Positions 7,323 through 15,498 of a DNA stretch of 45,862 bases are shown here, piece by piece. Origin of the DNA: Halobacteriales archaeon QS_3_64_16 (lineage in GTDB: Archaea; Halobacteriota; Halobacteria; Halobacteriales; Halococcaceae); NCBI GenBank assembly GCA_003021705.1, contig PXRJ01000003.1:1-45862 (forward strand), read 5' to 3'. Numbering within the stretch: the stretch's first letter is position 1; each line of letters opens with the position of its first letter. The position numbers and the translations under genes were made by a program. Under the pieces are notes generated by a model. It did not search any database. It saw only the letters and a list, made by a program, of their open reading frames with translations, and was not told the origin of the DNA.

Positions 7323-9857
7323 ATGGAAGTCGGGGTCGTCGCGATCTGGCTTCTCGCCTGTGGGGCGCTGGCGGCCGCCGGGTGGCCACTCGCCGCGACG
7401 CTCTTTCCGAAGACACCCGATCGCGGTGCGGCCCTCTCGCTGCCGGTAGCATTGGTCGTCCTCACGACCGTTGCCTACTGGATCGGTCACGTCTCGATCG
7501 TTCTCGGACTCCTCGCCGGCCTGCTCGTCCTTGCTGTCGCCGCGACACTCTGTGCCCGGCGCGCGCTCAGCGTTGGCAGTCGGAGCGAAAACGGGATCGA
7601 TAGTGGGGGCGAGTGCGATCCGGATACCGAAGTCAGGTTTCGTGGAATATCGGCTTCGGTCGGTGCCCTCCCGAGAAAGCCTGCTGCCGAGAGCGCAGTG
7701 GTCTTCCTGCTGGCCTTTGGGTTCCTGCTCGCGATCCGGGCGGTCGATCCGGCCGTTCACCCGGGTGGGGGCGAAAAATTCCTCGATTTCGGCCTGTTGG
7801 CCTCTCTACTGCGAGCCTCCGCACTGCCGCCCGAGGACTTCTGGTTTGCCGGCGAGCCGGTACAGTACTACTACGGCGGCCACCTGATCGCCTCCCTACT
7901 AGCGCGCCTCACTGGGACCCCGCCCCGATACGCCTACAACCTCGCGCTCGCGACCTTCTACGCGCTGCTCGTGACTGGAGCCTACGGACTCGCGAGCGCG
8001 ATCGCGGCCGATTACGGGACACTGCGGCGAACGAGCGGTGCGTTCGCCGCCTTCTTCGTCGGGTTCGCAGCGAACCTCGTCACGGCGCTCTATGCCTTTC
8101 TCCAAGTTCTTCCGGACGCTCTCTCGAGGGTGATCGCCGCCGCCGTCGCCGACCGGAGCGCTCTCTCGACGGAAGTCCTCCTTCGACCACCTAATGAGTA
8201 CTCCTACTGGACGGCTAGTCGCGTCATCGAGGGTACCGTCAACGAGTTTCCGCTGTTCGCCTGGCTCAACGGCGACCTACACGCCCACATGATGAGCACG
8301 CCATTCCTAGTACTCGTCGCGGCGCTCGGTTACGCCTGTACGCGCACGCCGGCGACCGATCGGCGGCGTCGCCGGTGGCTGCTTTTCGGAGCTTGCCCCC
8401 CGCTCGTCGGCCTGCTCGCCGTCGTGAACACCTGGTCGCTGCCGACCGCCGTCGGGGTGCTCTGGCTCGGGCTTACCTTCGGCCCGGCCCACCCCGCCAC
8501 GCTGTTGCCCTCGCGAGTAGCCGATCGCCTGCTCGTCCTCGACGGCCCGACGCTCGCCCGGGAACTCGCCCGGACCGGCGCGGCGCTTCTCGGTGGGCTC
8601 GCCGTGCTCCTCGGAGCGCTCGTGTGGTCCCTACCGTTCTGGCTCGCGAGCGCGAGCGGCCGGGCGGTCGCCCTCGTCGGCGAGCGGAGCACGTTGACGG
8701 GCTTGCTGCTGGTTCACGGTGCTTTTTTCGCGGTGTTTCTGCCCTACCTGTTCGACCGGGCCCGGCCTGCGATCGACGACCGCCTTCGGGCGGGTGTGGC
8801 CGCCCTCCTCGCGCTCGGCCTGGCGCTCGCCGGTGAATTCGTCGCACTGGGCGTGTTCGGCCCGCTTCTGGTCGTCGCGTGGTTGCTCCTTCGGGGACGG
8901 GAGCTCGTCCCCGCTCGGTTCTCCCTTGACCAGCCGGATCGATCGAAGCGATCGGAGCAACTGGTGGTCTCCGGCGGGTACGATCGAAGTGTGTCGGCCG
9001 GTCGCGATCGATCCGACGGGATCGACGGTGCTTGCGAGAGCGGCACCGAGGATCGCAACCGCGGGGACGGGATCGAGAACAGTGCCGGTCGCGGAGCGCT
9101 CGGCGACGTCGGCTACGAGACGGTACTCCTGCTCGCGGGCGTCGGCCTCGTCGTGCTCGTCGAGTTCCTCCGGATCGATACGGGCGCGGGGCCGGGCCGC
9201 TACAATACGGTCTTCAAGACCTACATGCAGGTCTGGGTGCTCTTCTCGATCGCGGCGGGCGCGATCCTCGCACGAGTGCTCGCAGCCGATTCAGTCGGAA
9301 ATGGAGTGAGGCTAGACCGGCGCGGCGCGACCGTCCTCGTTGCACTCCTCGTACTCTCGACGTCGCTGTATGGGGGACTCGCCCTCGGCAATCATTTCGG
9401 GGACCCCGAGATCCGTGGCAGCGACGGCCCGACGATCGACGCCTTAGCGTTTGTCGCGGCGACCCACCCCGAGGAGGCCGCCGCGATCCAGTGGCTCGAT
9501 CGGCAAACTAACGGCCGGCAGCCGACCATCGTCTCCGCGCCGGGCGTCGACACCTACAGTTGGACCAACGCCCCCTCCAGTCTCACCGGCGTACCGACGG
9601 TCGCCGGGTGGGCCCACGAGATCGGCTATCGTGGCTCGGCCGCCTACGAGGAGCGCGTCGCAGACGTCGATCGAATCTATACGGGGACGCCGAGACAACA
9701 AGCCCGGCTCCTCCGAGAACACGACGTTCGATACATCTACGTCGGGCCGGTCGAACGCGAGCGCTACGGAGAGGAGTTAGGCTTCGAGAACCTTCGCGGG
9801 CTCGAGGTCACCTTCCGGAACGACGCAGTGACGATCTATGCTGTCGGTCAGAGATAG
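7323..9857 (+). CDS. DUF2298 (YYY) large polytopic membrane protein
   Basis: An 844-residue integral membrane protein with roughly a dozen or more hydrophobic helices. The diagnostic feature is the tyrosine triplet in EPVQYYYGGHLIASLLARL (about residues 178-196), which gave the family its YYY name. A second recognisable block is FPLFAWLNGDLHAHMMSTPF. The latter resembles the loop of GT-C glycosyltransferases with acidic and histidine residues facing the outside. A hydrophilic, Arg/Asp/Gly-rich insertion of about 70 residues (about 540-600) interrupts the helices. The C-terminal 150 residues form a soluble domain. Members are envelope proteins of unproven activity, probably glycosyltransferases. 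It diverges from the GT2 gene, which could make its lipid-linked donor. Confidence 0.85.
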   Translation: MEVGVVAIWLLACGALAAAGWPLAATLFPKTPDRGAALSLPVALVVLTTVAYWIGHVSIVLGLLAGLLVLAVAATLCARRALSVGSRSENGIDSGGECDPDTEVRFRGISASVGALPRKPAAESAVVFLLAFGFLLAIRAVDPAVHPGGGEKFLDFGLLASLLRASALPPEDFWFAGEPVQYYYGGHLIASLLARLTGTPPRYAYNLALATFYALLVTGAYGLASAIAADYGTLRRTSGAFAAFFVGFAANLVTALYAFLQVLPDALSRVIAAAVADRSALSTEVLLRPPNEYSYWTASRVIEGTVNEFPLFAWLNGDLHAHMMSTPFLVLVAALGYACTRTPATDRRRRRWLLFGACPPLVGLLAVVNTWSLPTAVGVLWLGLTFGPAHPATLLPSRVADRLLVLDGPTLARELARTGAALLGGLAVLLGALVWSLPFWLASASGRAVALVGERSTLTGLLLVHGAFFAVFLPYLFDRARPAIDDRLRAGVAALLALGLALAGEFVALGVFGPLLVVAWLLLRGRELVPARFSLDQPDRSKRSEQLVVSGGYDRSVSAGRDRSDGIDGACESGTEDRNRGDGIENSAGRGALGDVGYETVLLLAGVGLVVLVEFLRIDTGAGPGRYNTVFKTYMQVWVLFSIAAGAILARVLAADSVGNGVRLDRRGATVLVALLVLSTSLYGGLALGNHFGDPEIRGSDGPTIDALAFVAATHPEEAAAIQWLDRQTNGRQPTIVSAPGVDTYSWTNAPSSLTGVPTVAGWAHEIGYRGSAAYEERVADVDRIYTGTPRQQARLLREHDVRYIYVGPVERERYGEELGFENLRGLEVTFRNDAVTIYAVGQR

Positions 9858-9917
9858 TTGGGCTCGCGCTCCGCCTGGGGGCAAAGGGAGATCGGCTCGT
9901 TTCTGAAGAGGCCAGTT

Positions 9918-10643
9918 CTACCCGCTCCCGTCGCCCATATCGAGGCCAGTCTCCTCCCGTCGCTGTTCGAGCTGGCGGATCTGGAGCACGTAGTACGCGG
10001 CCCCGCCGATGCCGACGAGCAAGAATAGCGCGAGCACTCCGCCGAAGATCCAGAGATCGCGGGCGAGATAGTAGCTTACGCTCACGGAGTCGGCCTCGAC
10101 GTCCTCCCAGAGCAGGTGGACCCGGCCGTTCTCGATGCGTTGCTCGTCCGCGCCGGGCCGGACCTGTGAGAGCACGGGGACGCCGACGCGCATGTTTTGA
10201 GGGAGGATCACCTCATACGAACCATCGACGAACGTCGGCACGCGGACCTGTTTACCGCCGGCCGGCGCACTGAAGGCGACTTTGCCCTTTCGGGCGGGCA
10301 GTGAGATGACGGTTTTCTCCTGTTTCTTCTCGACCTGGGAGGCCGGGATTTTCGTTACTGTGCCGTTCGGATACCGATATTTGAGTGCGGCGACGCTGAG
10401 GGGTTGATCGCCGGTGAAATCACGCGTGTTGACGACGAGACGCGAGCGATTCTGTAGATCGTAGACTGCGTGGTACTGCTCGCCGGTGACGTTGATCGTT
10501 ACCTTTCGATCCGTGTCCCAGTCGTACCGGAACTCCTGGGAGAGACGTTCCTCGTCGACCTGACCCGGACCGAAGAGCCCGGTACAGCCCGTGCTCACGG
10601 TCAATACCCCTAACAGGACGAGCGCGAGCAGTTGGCGTTTCAT
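9918..10643 (-). CDS. Membrane-anchored lipoprotein, DUF5803-like
   Basis: A 241-residue exported protein. The signal peptide is a short basic start, a hydrophobic stretch and the lipobox STGC with Cys20 as the expected lipidated residue. A beta-rich extracellular domain follows (about 25-195). A transmembrane helix lies near residues 198-218, and a charged cytoplasmic tail contains QIRQLEQRREE. This architecture resembles, from memory, the haloarchaeal DUF5803 proteins. Having both a lipid anchor and a C-terminal helix is unusual but typical for that group. It lies downstream of the tfe-DUF2110 pair on the same strand with about 100 bases between. Confidence 0.75.
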   Translation of the reverse strand: MKRQLLALVLLGVLTVSTGCTGLFGPGQVDEERLSQEFRYDWDTDRKVTINVTGEQYHAVYDLQNRSRLVVNTRDFTGDQPLSVAALKYRYPNGTVTKIPASQVEKKQEKTVISLPARKGKVAFSAPAGGKQVRVPTFVDGSYEVILPQNMRVGVPVLSQVRPGADEQRIENGRVHLLWEDVEADSVSVSYYLARDLWIFGGVLALFLLVGIGGAAYYVLQIRQLEQRREETGLDMGDGSG

Positions 10644-10746
10644 GACCGGGTTGCCTTCCTACCGTAGTTCGTCCGTCCTACAGACGCATGTCGATCTCGG
10701 TTCCGGCTTCGCTCGCCGACTGTCCTCTCCCCTCGGAGCCCACCGA

Positions 10747-11412
10747 TCATGGCAGGACACAGAGCAACTCCGCAGGGAGATGCCGGCCGATCGCCGCGAG
10801 CAACCCGGGCGGATCGGTATCCTCCCGGCAGAGAACGCTCCCTTCGAGCAGCCCGCAGCGTTCGACGGTGACGATGTCCTCGGCGTGGCCCGCGCGATTC
10901 ACCGTCGCCCGGACCTCGCTTCGGGTGGCACTATTGTAGTTCACTCGTCCGTTCCCGCGGGACCACTCGAACAAGCGATCGCGCTCGCTATCGGCGAGCC
11001 GTGAGGAGCCGCTGTAGACGAACCTCATGGGGAGGTGTTGGACCAGCCCGAACCGGTTTCTGATCTGTGTCGGATCGCCGGGTCCGAGGCCGAGTCCGCT
11101 CGTCGGAATCTCGATCTCGCGACCGGCGTCGAGCGTGATCCCCTCTTCGTCCCAGCGCTCTAAGGTGCCGACGTACTCGCTCCCGTCCTCGAAATCAGTC
11201 GTTATCGCTCCCCACTCCTTAGTCAGGAGATTGCGGGCGACGACCGCATCCTTACCCTCTATCGTCACCGACGGGAAGTCGTCGCGGCGGAGACCGACTT
11301 CCTGAGCGACATCCAGATCACCGAGTGCGTTCTCGACCTGTGCGCCGAGTGATTTCAGCGCGCGCTCGCGGGCCTCGCCTTCGACGTAGACCTTGGTTGC
11401 GAGAACGACCAT
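10747..11412 (-). CDS. DUF2110 family protein
   Basis: A 221-residue soluble protein of the archaeal DUF2110 family, of unknown biochemical role. Recognisable parts are VVLATKVYVEGEARERAL at the start, a middle barrel-like segment with SEYVGTLERWDEEGITLDAG (residues about 90-110), and the FVYSGSSRLADSERDRLFEW block. The family resembles RNA-binding folds, but no catalytic motif can be read. The ATG at 11410-11412 is chosen over an upstream frame, because it starts the conserved sequence and lies five bases after the tfe stop. The tight linkage to tfe implies co-expression with a transcription factor. Confidence 0.8.
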   Translation of the reverse strand: MVVLATKVYVEGEARERALKSLGAQVENALGDLDVAQEVGLRRDDFPSVTIEGKDAVVARNLLTKEWGAITTDFEDGSEYVGTLERWDEEGITLDAGREIEIPTSGLGLGPGDPTQIRNRFGLVQHLPMRFVYSGSSRLADSERDRLFEWSRGNGRVNYNSATRSEVRATVNRAGHAEDIVTVERCGLLEGSVLCREDTDPPGLLAAIGRHLPAELLCVLP

Positions 11413-11417
11413 TCGCC

Positions 11418-11939
11418 TCAGGCCTCGAGTTCGACGTTGAGTTCCGAGCGGAGTTCGGTGATTCGTCGATCCATCGCCTCGACTAAGTGACCGTTGTCCA
11501 TCGGCTCCATCTCCGAACCGTCGGGACACTCGAAGCCGAAATCCATCGCCTCGGAGAACTCGTAGCGCACCCCCTCGTTCTCACAGAGGTAGAACTCGTT
11601 GTCCCGCTCGTACTCCCGGCGTTCTTCGAGCGCCTCTAAGAGCTTGTGCATCTCCCCTTCGAGCTGTTCGGGGATCTGCTCGTACTCGAAAGTCCAGAGA
11701 TAGGTCAACCAACCCGAATCTTCGTCGCGCAGCCGGCGGTAGGTCGCGAGATCGTTCTCGTAGAGGATGAAAAGCGCCCGGCGCACGTCATTGAGTTCGA
11801 GATCTAGGTCCTCGGCGAGTTCTTCGTCGGTCACCTCGCCGTCGGGCGGCGCGGCAGCGACGGGCATCCCGCGTGGGCCGACGAGTTCGTGGAGATACGT
11901 CTGGATAACGGGGTCTTCGAGTAGCTCCTCGAACGCCAT
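11418..11939 (-). CDS. tfe: Transcription initiation factor TFE, alpha subunit
   Basis: A 173-residue homologue of the TFIIE alpha N-terminal half, which stabilises the open RNA polymerase complex. Residues 1-90 form the extended winged helix (TDEELAEDLDLELNDVRRAL, then the LATYRRLRDEDSGWLTYLW wing). A helical linker follows (about 91-113). The C-terminal zinc-ribbon section keeps the shape FYLC-x9-EFSEAMDFGFEC. It has only two cysteines, Cys119 and Cys138; the partners expected at 122 and 141 are Glu and Gly. Zinc binding may therefore be lost or altered. Length and order otherwise fit the family. It is followed closely by DUF2110, and a TATA-like box lies about 30 bases before the ATG. Confidence 0.93.
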   Translation of the reverse strand: MAFEELLEDPVIQTYLHELVGPRGMPVAAAPPDGEVTDEELAEDLDLELNDVRRALFILYENDLATYRRLRDEDSGWLTYLWTFEYEQIPEQLEGEMHKLLEALEERREYERDNEFYLCENEGVRYEFSEAMDFGFECPDGSEMEPMDNGHLVEAMDRRITELRSELNVELEA

Positions 11940-11962
11940 TAGTTAAATTCGGGCGATTGGGT

Positions 11963-11973
11963 CGCTTAAACCC
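11963..11973 (-). promoter_or_regulatory. Probable TATA box upstream of tfe
   Basis: On the minus strand GTTTAAG is centred about 30 bases before the tfe ATG, with a GGG run just upstream that could serve TFB recognition. This fits a leaderless or nearly leaderless transcript. The call is by position and sequence only. Confidence 0.45.
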
Positions 11974-12026
11974 TTCGACACTGGGTTTTCGTTTGATTGC
12001 GATCGCGTAGAGTCAGTGGAGGTTAG

Positions 12027-12374
12027 TCAGTATATGGACTCATCATCAGCATTTCGTCGTTCCCACGGTGGAAGCTGCTCGTTTCTCTGTCGGAGGTATT
12101 CGCTGGATTCATTCTCGTGAAATTCAGCATCTCGAGTCCATGAGCCATTATCGCCCTCGATAACTCCGTGTTCTCTGAGATATCCGAGATGTTCGAGTAC
12201 GATTTGGCGTTCAATCCCGAGACGCTTCGCGAGGTCGCCTTCAGTAAACCACTCGAACTCGGAGATTTCTGCCAAGATAGCGTTGCTCACCGAGTAGTAC
12301 TTTCCCTCCTCGCCGCGCAGACGATAGCTTCCGTCGCGGAATTCTCCCTCTATCTGGCAGCTCTTATCTGCCAT
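12027..12374 (-). CDS. Small winged-helix DNA-binding-type protein
   Basis: A 115-residue soluble protein. Residues about 30-75 look like a winged helix-turn-helix: ILAEISEFEWFTEGDLAKRL, then GIERQIVLEHLGYLREHGVI as recognition helix and start of the wing. This resembles ArsR/MarR-type or phage-like small regulators, but no family is certain. The C-terminal part is acidic with ELPPWERR. Base composition differs from the neighbours: I counted 61 G+C in 120 bases (12061-12180), about 51 percent, against clearly higher values around it. Together with its position between tfe and trm56, this suggests acquisition or relaxed evolution. The ATG is at 12372-12374; its DNA target is unknown. Confidence 0.65.
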   Translation of the reverse strand: MADKSCQIEGEFRDGSYRLRGEEGKYYSVSNAILAEISEFEWFTEGDLAKRLGIERQIVLEHLGYLREHGVIEGDNGSWTRDAEFHENESSEYLRQRNEQLPPWERRNADDESIY

Positions 12375-12440
12375 GAGACTGATTGTCTCCTCTAAACGCC
12401 GTGAATGTTGGCAGGATTCTCGTGAACTGCAGGCAATTAC

Positions 12441-12986
12441 CTAACGGCTCTCCTCAACGGACTCGACAGTCTTGCCAGTCGCTTCCGGCACCACCTGCCG
12501 GCTCGCCCCCTCCCCCTCCCGGTCGAGTTCGCGACCCTCGAAGAGCCGATCGAGAAAGACCGCGAGCGCCGCGACCTCCGAGTGAGGTTGGTTCGTGACC
12601 CCGAGGTTCCAGTCCGCCCGTTCGTACACCGAGAATGGCACTTTCTCCGCGCCGACGACGATCAGTAAGGGTTTCTCGCGGTGGGCCTCCCTGATCTCGC
12701 CCTCGAGGTCCTGAACCGGGAGCCCGTACATCGTGAGGTGGGTGATCGCTCCCTCCCACTCGCGAAGCACCGCTTCGGGCGAGTCGGTTACCTCGGCTTC
12801 GAAGGGACCGCCGAACCGATCGGTGACCTCCCGCACGGTCTCTTCAGCCCCGGCTCCAGCGGGTTCGACGAACAGGCGATCGGCACCCAATGCCCGTGCG
12901 GTCAGCCCGACGTGGGTCGTCATCCGCTCGTCCCGGCCCGGACGGTGGCCCAACCGGAGCACGGCGACCTCGGATGTATCCTGCAT
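12441..12986 (-). CDS. trm56: tRNA (cytidine(56)-2'-O)-methyltransferase
   Basis: A 181-residue SPOUT-fold enzyme that adds a 2'-O-methyl group from S-adenosylmethionine to C56 in the T-loop of archaeal tRNAs. The near-invariant opening VAVLRLGHRPGRDERMTTHV (about residues 7-26) identifies it. The cofactor knot region contains LLIVVGAEKVPFSVYERAD and NLGVTNQPHSEVAALAVFLD, which form the deep trefoil knot of SPOUT proteins. The last 30 residues are a polar haloarchaeal extension. The ATG at 12984-12986 fits the family start. Its divergent neighbour is the epimerase at 13076, with 89 bases between. Confidence 0.93.
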   Translation of the reverse strand: MQDTSEVAVLRLGHRPGRDERMTTHVGLTARALGADRLFVEPAGAGAEETVREVTDRFGGPFEAEVTDSPEAVLREWEGAITHLTMYGLPVQDLEGEIREAHREKPLLIVVGAEKVPFSVYERADWNLGVTNQPHSEVAALAVFLDRLFEGRELDREGEGASRQVVPEATGKTVESVEESR

Positions 12987-13075
12987 GGAAACATTGGGAG
13001 GCCGGCCCGATAGGCGGCTTTCGGTTCCGCGCTGGCGATCAGAAGATCCATACGCCGAGGGCAGGACCGAGTGAC

Positions 13076-14008
13076 ATGCAACTCTCCGGGAAACGAGTTC
13101 TGGTCACCGGCGGTGGCGGCTTCGTCGGCTCACACCTCGCCGAGCGCCTCGTGAGCGACAACGACGTACGAATCGTCGACTCATTCACCAATGGTTCGCC
13201 GGAATGGGTGCCCGCCGAGGCCACCGTCGTCGAGGGCGATCTGACCGACCCCGCCGTCGTCGAGGAAGTGATCACCGACGATCTCGACGTCGTCTTCCAT
13301 TTCGCGGCGGACAAGGCCGTCGACAGCGACGATCCGAACGCCCAGTTCGGGCGCAACAACGAGCTGACCGAACGCGTCCTCGCCAGGATGGAGGCAGTCG
13401 GGGTCGGGAACGTCGCGTTTACCTCTTCCTCGACGGTCTATGGCAACGCGCCCCAACCCACACCGGAGGACTTCGCGCCCCTCGAGCCTATCTCGATGTA
13501 CGGCGCTTCGAAACTCGCCTGCGAGTCGCTGATCGCAGTCTATGCCCATAGCCACGACGTCACTGCCTGGAGTTTTCGCTTTGCGAACATCGTCGGTCCC
13601 CGCCTCCAGCTCGGCGCAGTGATTCCCGACTTCATCGCGAAGCTCGAAAACGATCCGAGCACGCTCGAGATCCTCGGCGATGGCCGCCAGGAGAAATCCT
13701 ACATGCACGTTACCGAGTGTATCGATGCGATGGTCCACGCCATCGAGACCGCAGACGCCCCGGTCAACACCTACAACTTGGGGACGCGGACGACGACCTC
13801 GGTCACGCGTATCGGCGAGATCGTCGCCGAGGAGATGGGTCTGGATCCCGAATTCGAGTTCACTGGCGGTTCGCAGGGCTGGACGGGCGACGTGCCCCGG
13901 ATGCGCCTCTCGATCGAGAAGCTCGGGGCGCTCGGGTGGCGGCCCGAAGACTCGAGCGACGACGCCGTCCGCCGGGCGACGCGTGAACTGCTGGACGAAC
14001 GCCAGTGA
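13076..14008 (+). CDS. NAD-dependent sugar epimerase/dehydratase (GalE-like)
   Basis: A 310-residue extended short-chain dehydrogenase. The Rossmann cofactor motif TGGGGFVGSHLAERL lies at residues 11-25. The active site has a Ser run at 117-119 and the YGASK pair Tyr142/Lys146. Further family marks are FHFAADKAVD, FRFANIVGPR and GRQEKSYMHV, where nucleotide-sugar epimerases bind substrate. The expected role is interconversion of UDP- or other nucleotide-linked sugars for surface glycans; the exact sugar cannot be read. The ATG at 13076 is chosen because the Rossmann strand begins five residues later, while the longer frame overlaps trm56. The gene diverges from trm56. Confidence 0.88.
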   Translation: MQLSGKRVLVTGGGGFVGSHLAERLVSDNDVRIVDSFTNGSPEWVPAEATVVEGDLTDPAVVEEVITDDLDVVFHFAADKAVDSDDPNAQFGRNNELTERVLARMEAVGVGNVAFTSSSTVYGNAPQPTPEDFAPLEPISMYGASKLACESLIAVYAHSHDVTAWSFRFANIVGPRLQLGAVIPDFIAKLENDPSTLEILGDGRQEKSYMHVTECIDAMVHAIETADAPVNTYNLGTRTTTSVTRIGEIVAEEMGLDPEFEFTGGSQGWTGDVPRMRLSIEKLGALGWRPEDSSDDAVRRATRELLDERQ

Positions 14009-14150
14009 CGCTCCCATCCCGTGTCGCGATCCCGAGTTCGGTTCGTCGGTAGTTGCCGTCGGAAACGGCGGCGAGTAGCCCGGAGCGGAGAGAGCGCGCG
14101 TCGGTACGACTCCCGATCGGGAACCCTTTTGCGCCCGGATCAGATATAAG

Positions 14151-14852
14151 ATGGTAGTGGAGTCCCCGTTCGACGTTCTGCGGATCGATACGGACGCGGA
14201 CGAAGAGGAGATCAAACGAGCCTACAGGCAGCGCGCGAAAGAGACCCACCCCGATCAGGGCGGCTCGGCCGAGGAGTTTCTCTTGGTTCGGACGGCCTAC
14301 GAGGAGATCAAGGCCGGCTACCGAGAGGAAATAACCGAGAACGGGCAGGAAGGGGTCGATGACGGCGGTGAGGAGGCCGAGGACGGACCTGGAGCCGAAA
14401 ACGAAGACGCCGGGGAGTACTCTCAGGAGACCTCCCGGGTCGAGTACCTCAACTACGAAGTGTTAGACGACCACGGCTGGGACATCGGCGACGAGGACCT
14501 CTTCGAGAAAGCTTCGAACGCCGACCTCGACCCGGCGGACTACGGCCGCATCCTGGTCCAACCGGACGAGTCGCTGCTCGAGGCCGCCGAGAACCGCGGG
14601 TTCGCCTGGCCGTATGCCTGCCGGGGCGGGGCGTGTGCGAACTGTGCGGTCGGGGTCATCGACGGGGAGATGGCTATGCCGGTCAACAACATCCTCCCGC
14701 CCGGCATGATCGACAGCGGGATTCGACTCTCCTGTAATGGTATGGTAGTCACCGACGAGATGCAAGTCATCTATAATGTCAAACACCTGCCCGGCCTCGA
14801 AGAGCTCCGATTGCCACCCCGACCGTTCGAACAGGCCCACCTCGACGACTGA
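14151..14852 (+). CDS. J-domain / halobacterial 2Fe-2S ferredoxin fusion protein
   Basis: A 233-residue cytoplasmic protein with two modules. Residues 5-57 are a J-domain: FDVLRIDTDADEEEIKRAYR, the HPD motif at 33-35, and a third helix EEFLLVRTAYEEIKAGY. J-domains activate Hsp70 (DnaK). An acidic linker (about 58-95) joins a halobacterial plant-type ferredoxin: VEYLNYEVLDDHGWD, then iron ligands Cys157, Cys162, Cys165 and Cys195, in CRGGACANC and LSCNG contexts. The order C-x4-C-x2-C-x29-C is canonical for a [2Fe-2S] centre. The protein could deliver electrons or link Fe-S proteins to DnaK. I recall similar fusions in other haloarchaea, but the role is inferred. Confidence 0.9.
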   Translation: MVVESPFDVLRIDTDADEEEIKRAYRQRAKETHPDQGGSAEEFLLVRTAYEEIKAGYREEITENGQEGVDDGGEEAEDGPGAENEDAGEYSQETSRVEYLNYEVLDDHGWDIGDEDLFEKASNADLDPADYGRILVQPDESLLEAAENRGFAWPYACRGGACANCAVGVIDGEMAMPVNNILPPGMIDSGIRLSCNGMVVTDEMQVIYNVKHLPGLEELRLPPRPFEQAHLDD

Positions 14853-14923
14853 CATCGATTACCTCGGCAACTCCGACGTCGTCCCGAGAGGGTCGACGTG
14901 GCTCTCTCGTTCTATCGTCCCAG

Positions 14924-15301
14924 TTAGCTCTCGACCGAAAACTCACCGGTTGCTTCGAGATTCCAGTCCTGTGCGCGGAGCGTCGCCCAGGCGAAGTAGG
15001 TGCCCGGATCGGGCGATTCCCAGCGCCCCTCGTATCTGGACGACGCGCCCGGTTCGAGCCGGTCGGTCTGTAGCACCTGGGCGAACATCCGGCCCTCGCT
15101 CCAGCGCCAGCGTTCCTCGCGTTCGTCCTCGCCTTCGCAATTCGGGTCGCGTTCGCTACCGTTTTCGTAGACGGCGAAGTCGGCCTTCCCGGCGTCCCGA
15201 AAGGTGAGTTCTGCCGGACTGTTCCCATCGTTCGTGACCTCGAGGAGAAAGTGAACACCCTCGTTCTCGACCATCGTCTCTAGATCGGCTCGAAGTGCCA
15301 T
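14924..15301 (-). CDS. BsuPI-like beta-sandwich protein
   Basis: A 125-residue protein resembling the BsuPI intracellular proteinase inhibitor domain. The signs are FLLEVTNDGNSPAELTF at the start (a beta strand of an Ig-like sandwich), FAVYENG, LEPGASSRYEGRWE and PGTYFAWATLRA. These correspond to the usual order of strands, with the PGxY turn before the last two. The ATG at 15299-15301 is preferred; the longer frame upstream is Arg rich and looks non-coding. Despite the family name, inhibition of a protease has not been shown for archaeal members, so only the fold is claimed. No signal peptide is visible. It is convergent with the J-domain/ferredoxin gene. Confidence 0.7.
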   Translation of the reverse strand: MALRADLETMVENEGVHFLLEVTNDGNSPAELTFRDAGKADFAVYENGSERDPNCEGEDEREERWRWSEGRMFAQVLQTDRLEPGASSRYEGRWESPDPGTYFAWATLRAQDWNLEATGEFSVES

Positions 15302-15498
15302 TGTGGGTTGGACGGATCGAGACCGCAAAAAACCGAGCCTCGATATCCCCCGATAGTCGCCCCTTCTCGACCGTACCGATCGGCCGACGCCGCCGGTAGC
15401 TGGCTCACCATCGTCGGTCCCGGCTATCGGGCTCCGGGTTCGATAGGAGTCGGACCGACGCTCCCCGCGAGCGCCATTCCTTTGATCGAACGGGTCGT

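Noticed and set aside
7261..7452. Extension of the GT2 gene to 7452
   Set aside because: The extra 64 residues are Arg/Pro rich, overlap the divergent DUF2298 gene and have no family similarity.
12023..12214. Second minus-strand frame over the winged-helix gene
   Set aside because: It overlaps the winged-helix frame, is shorter and has no structure pattern.
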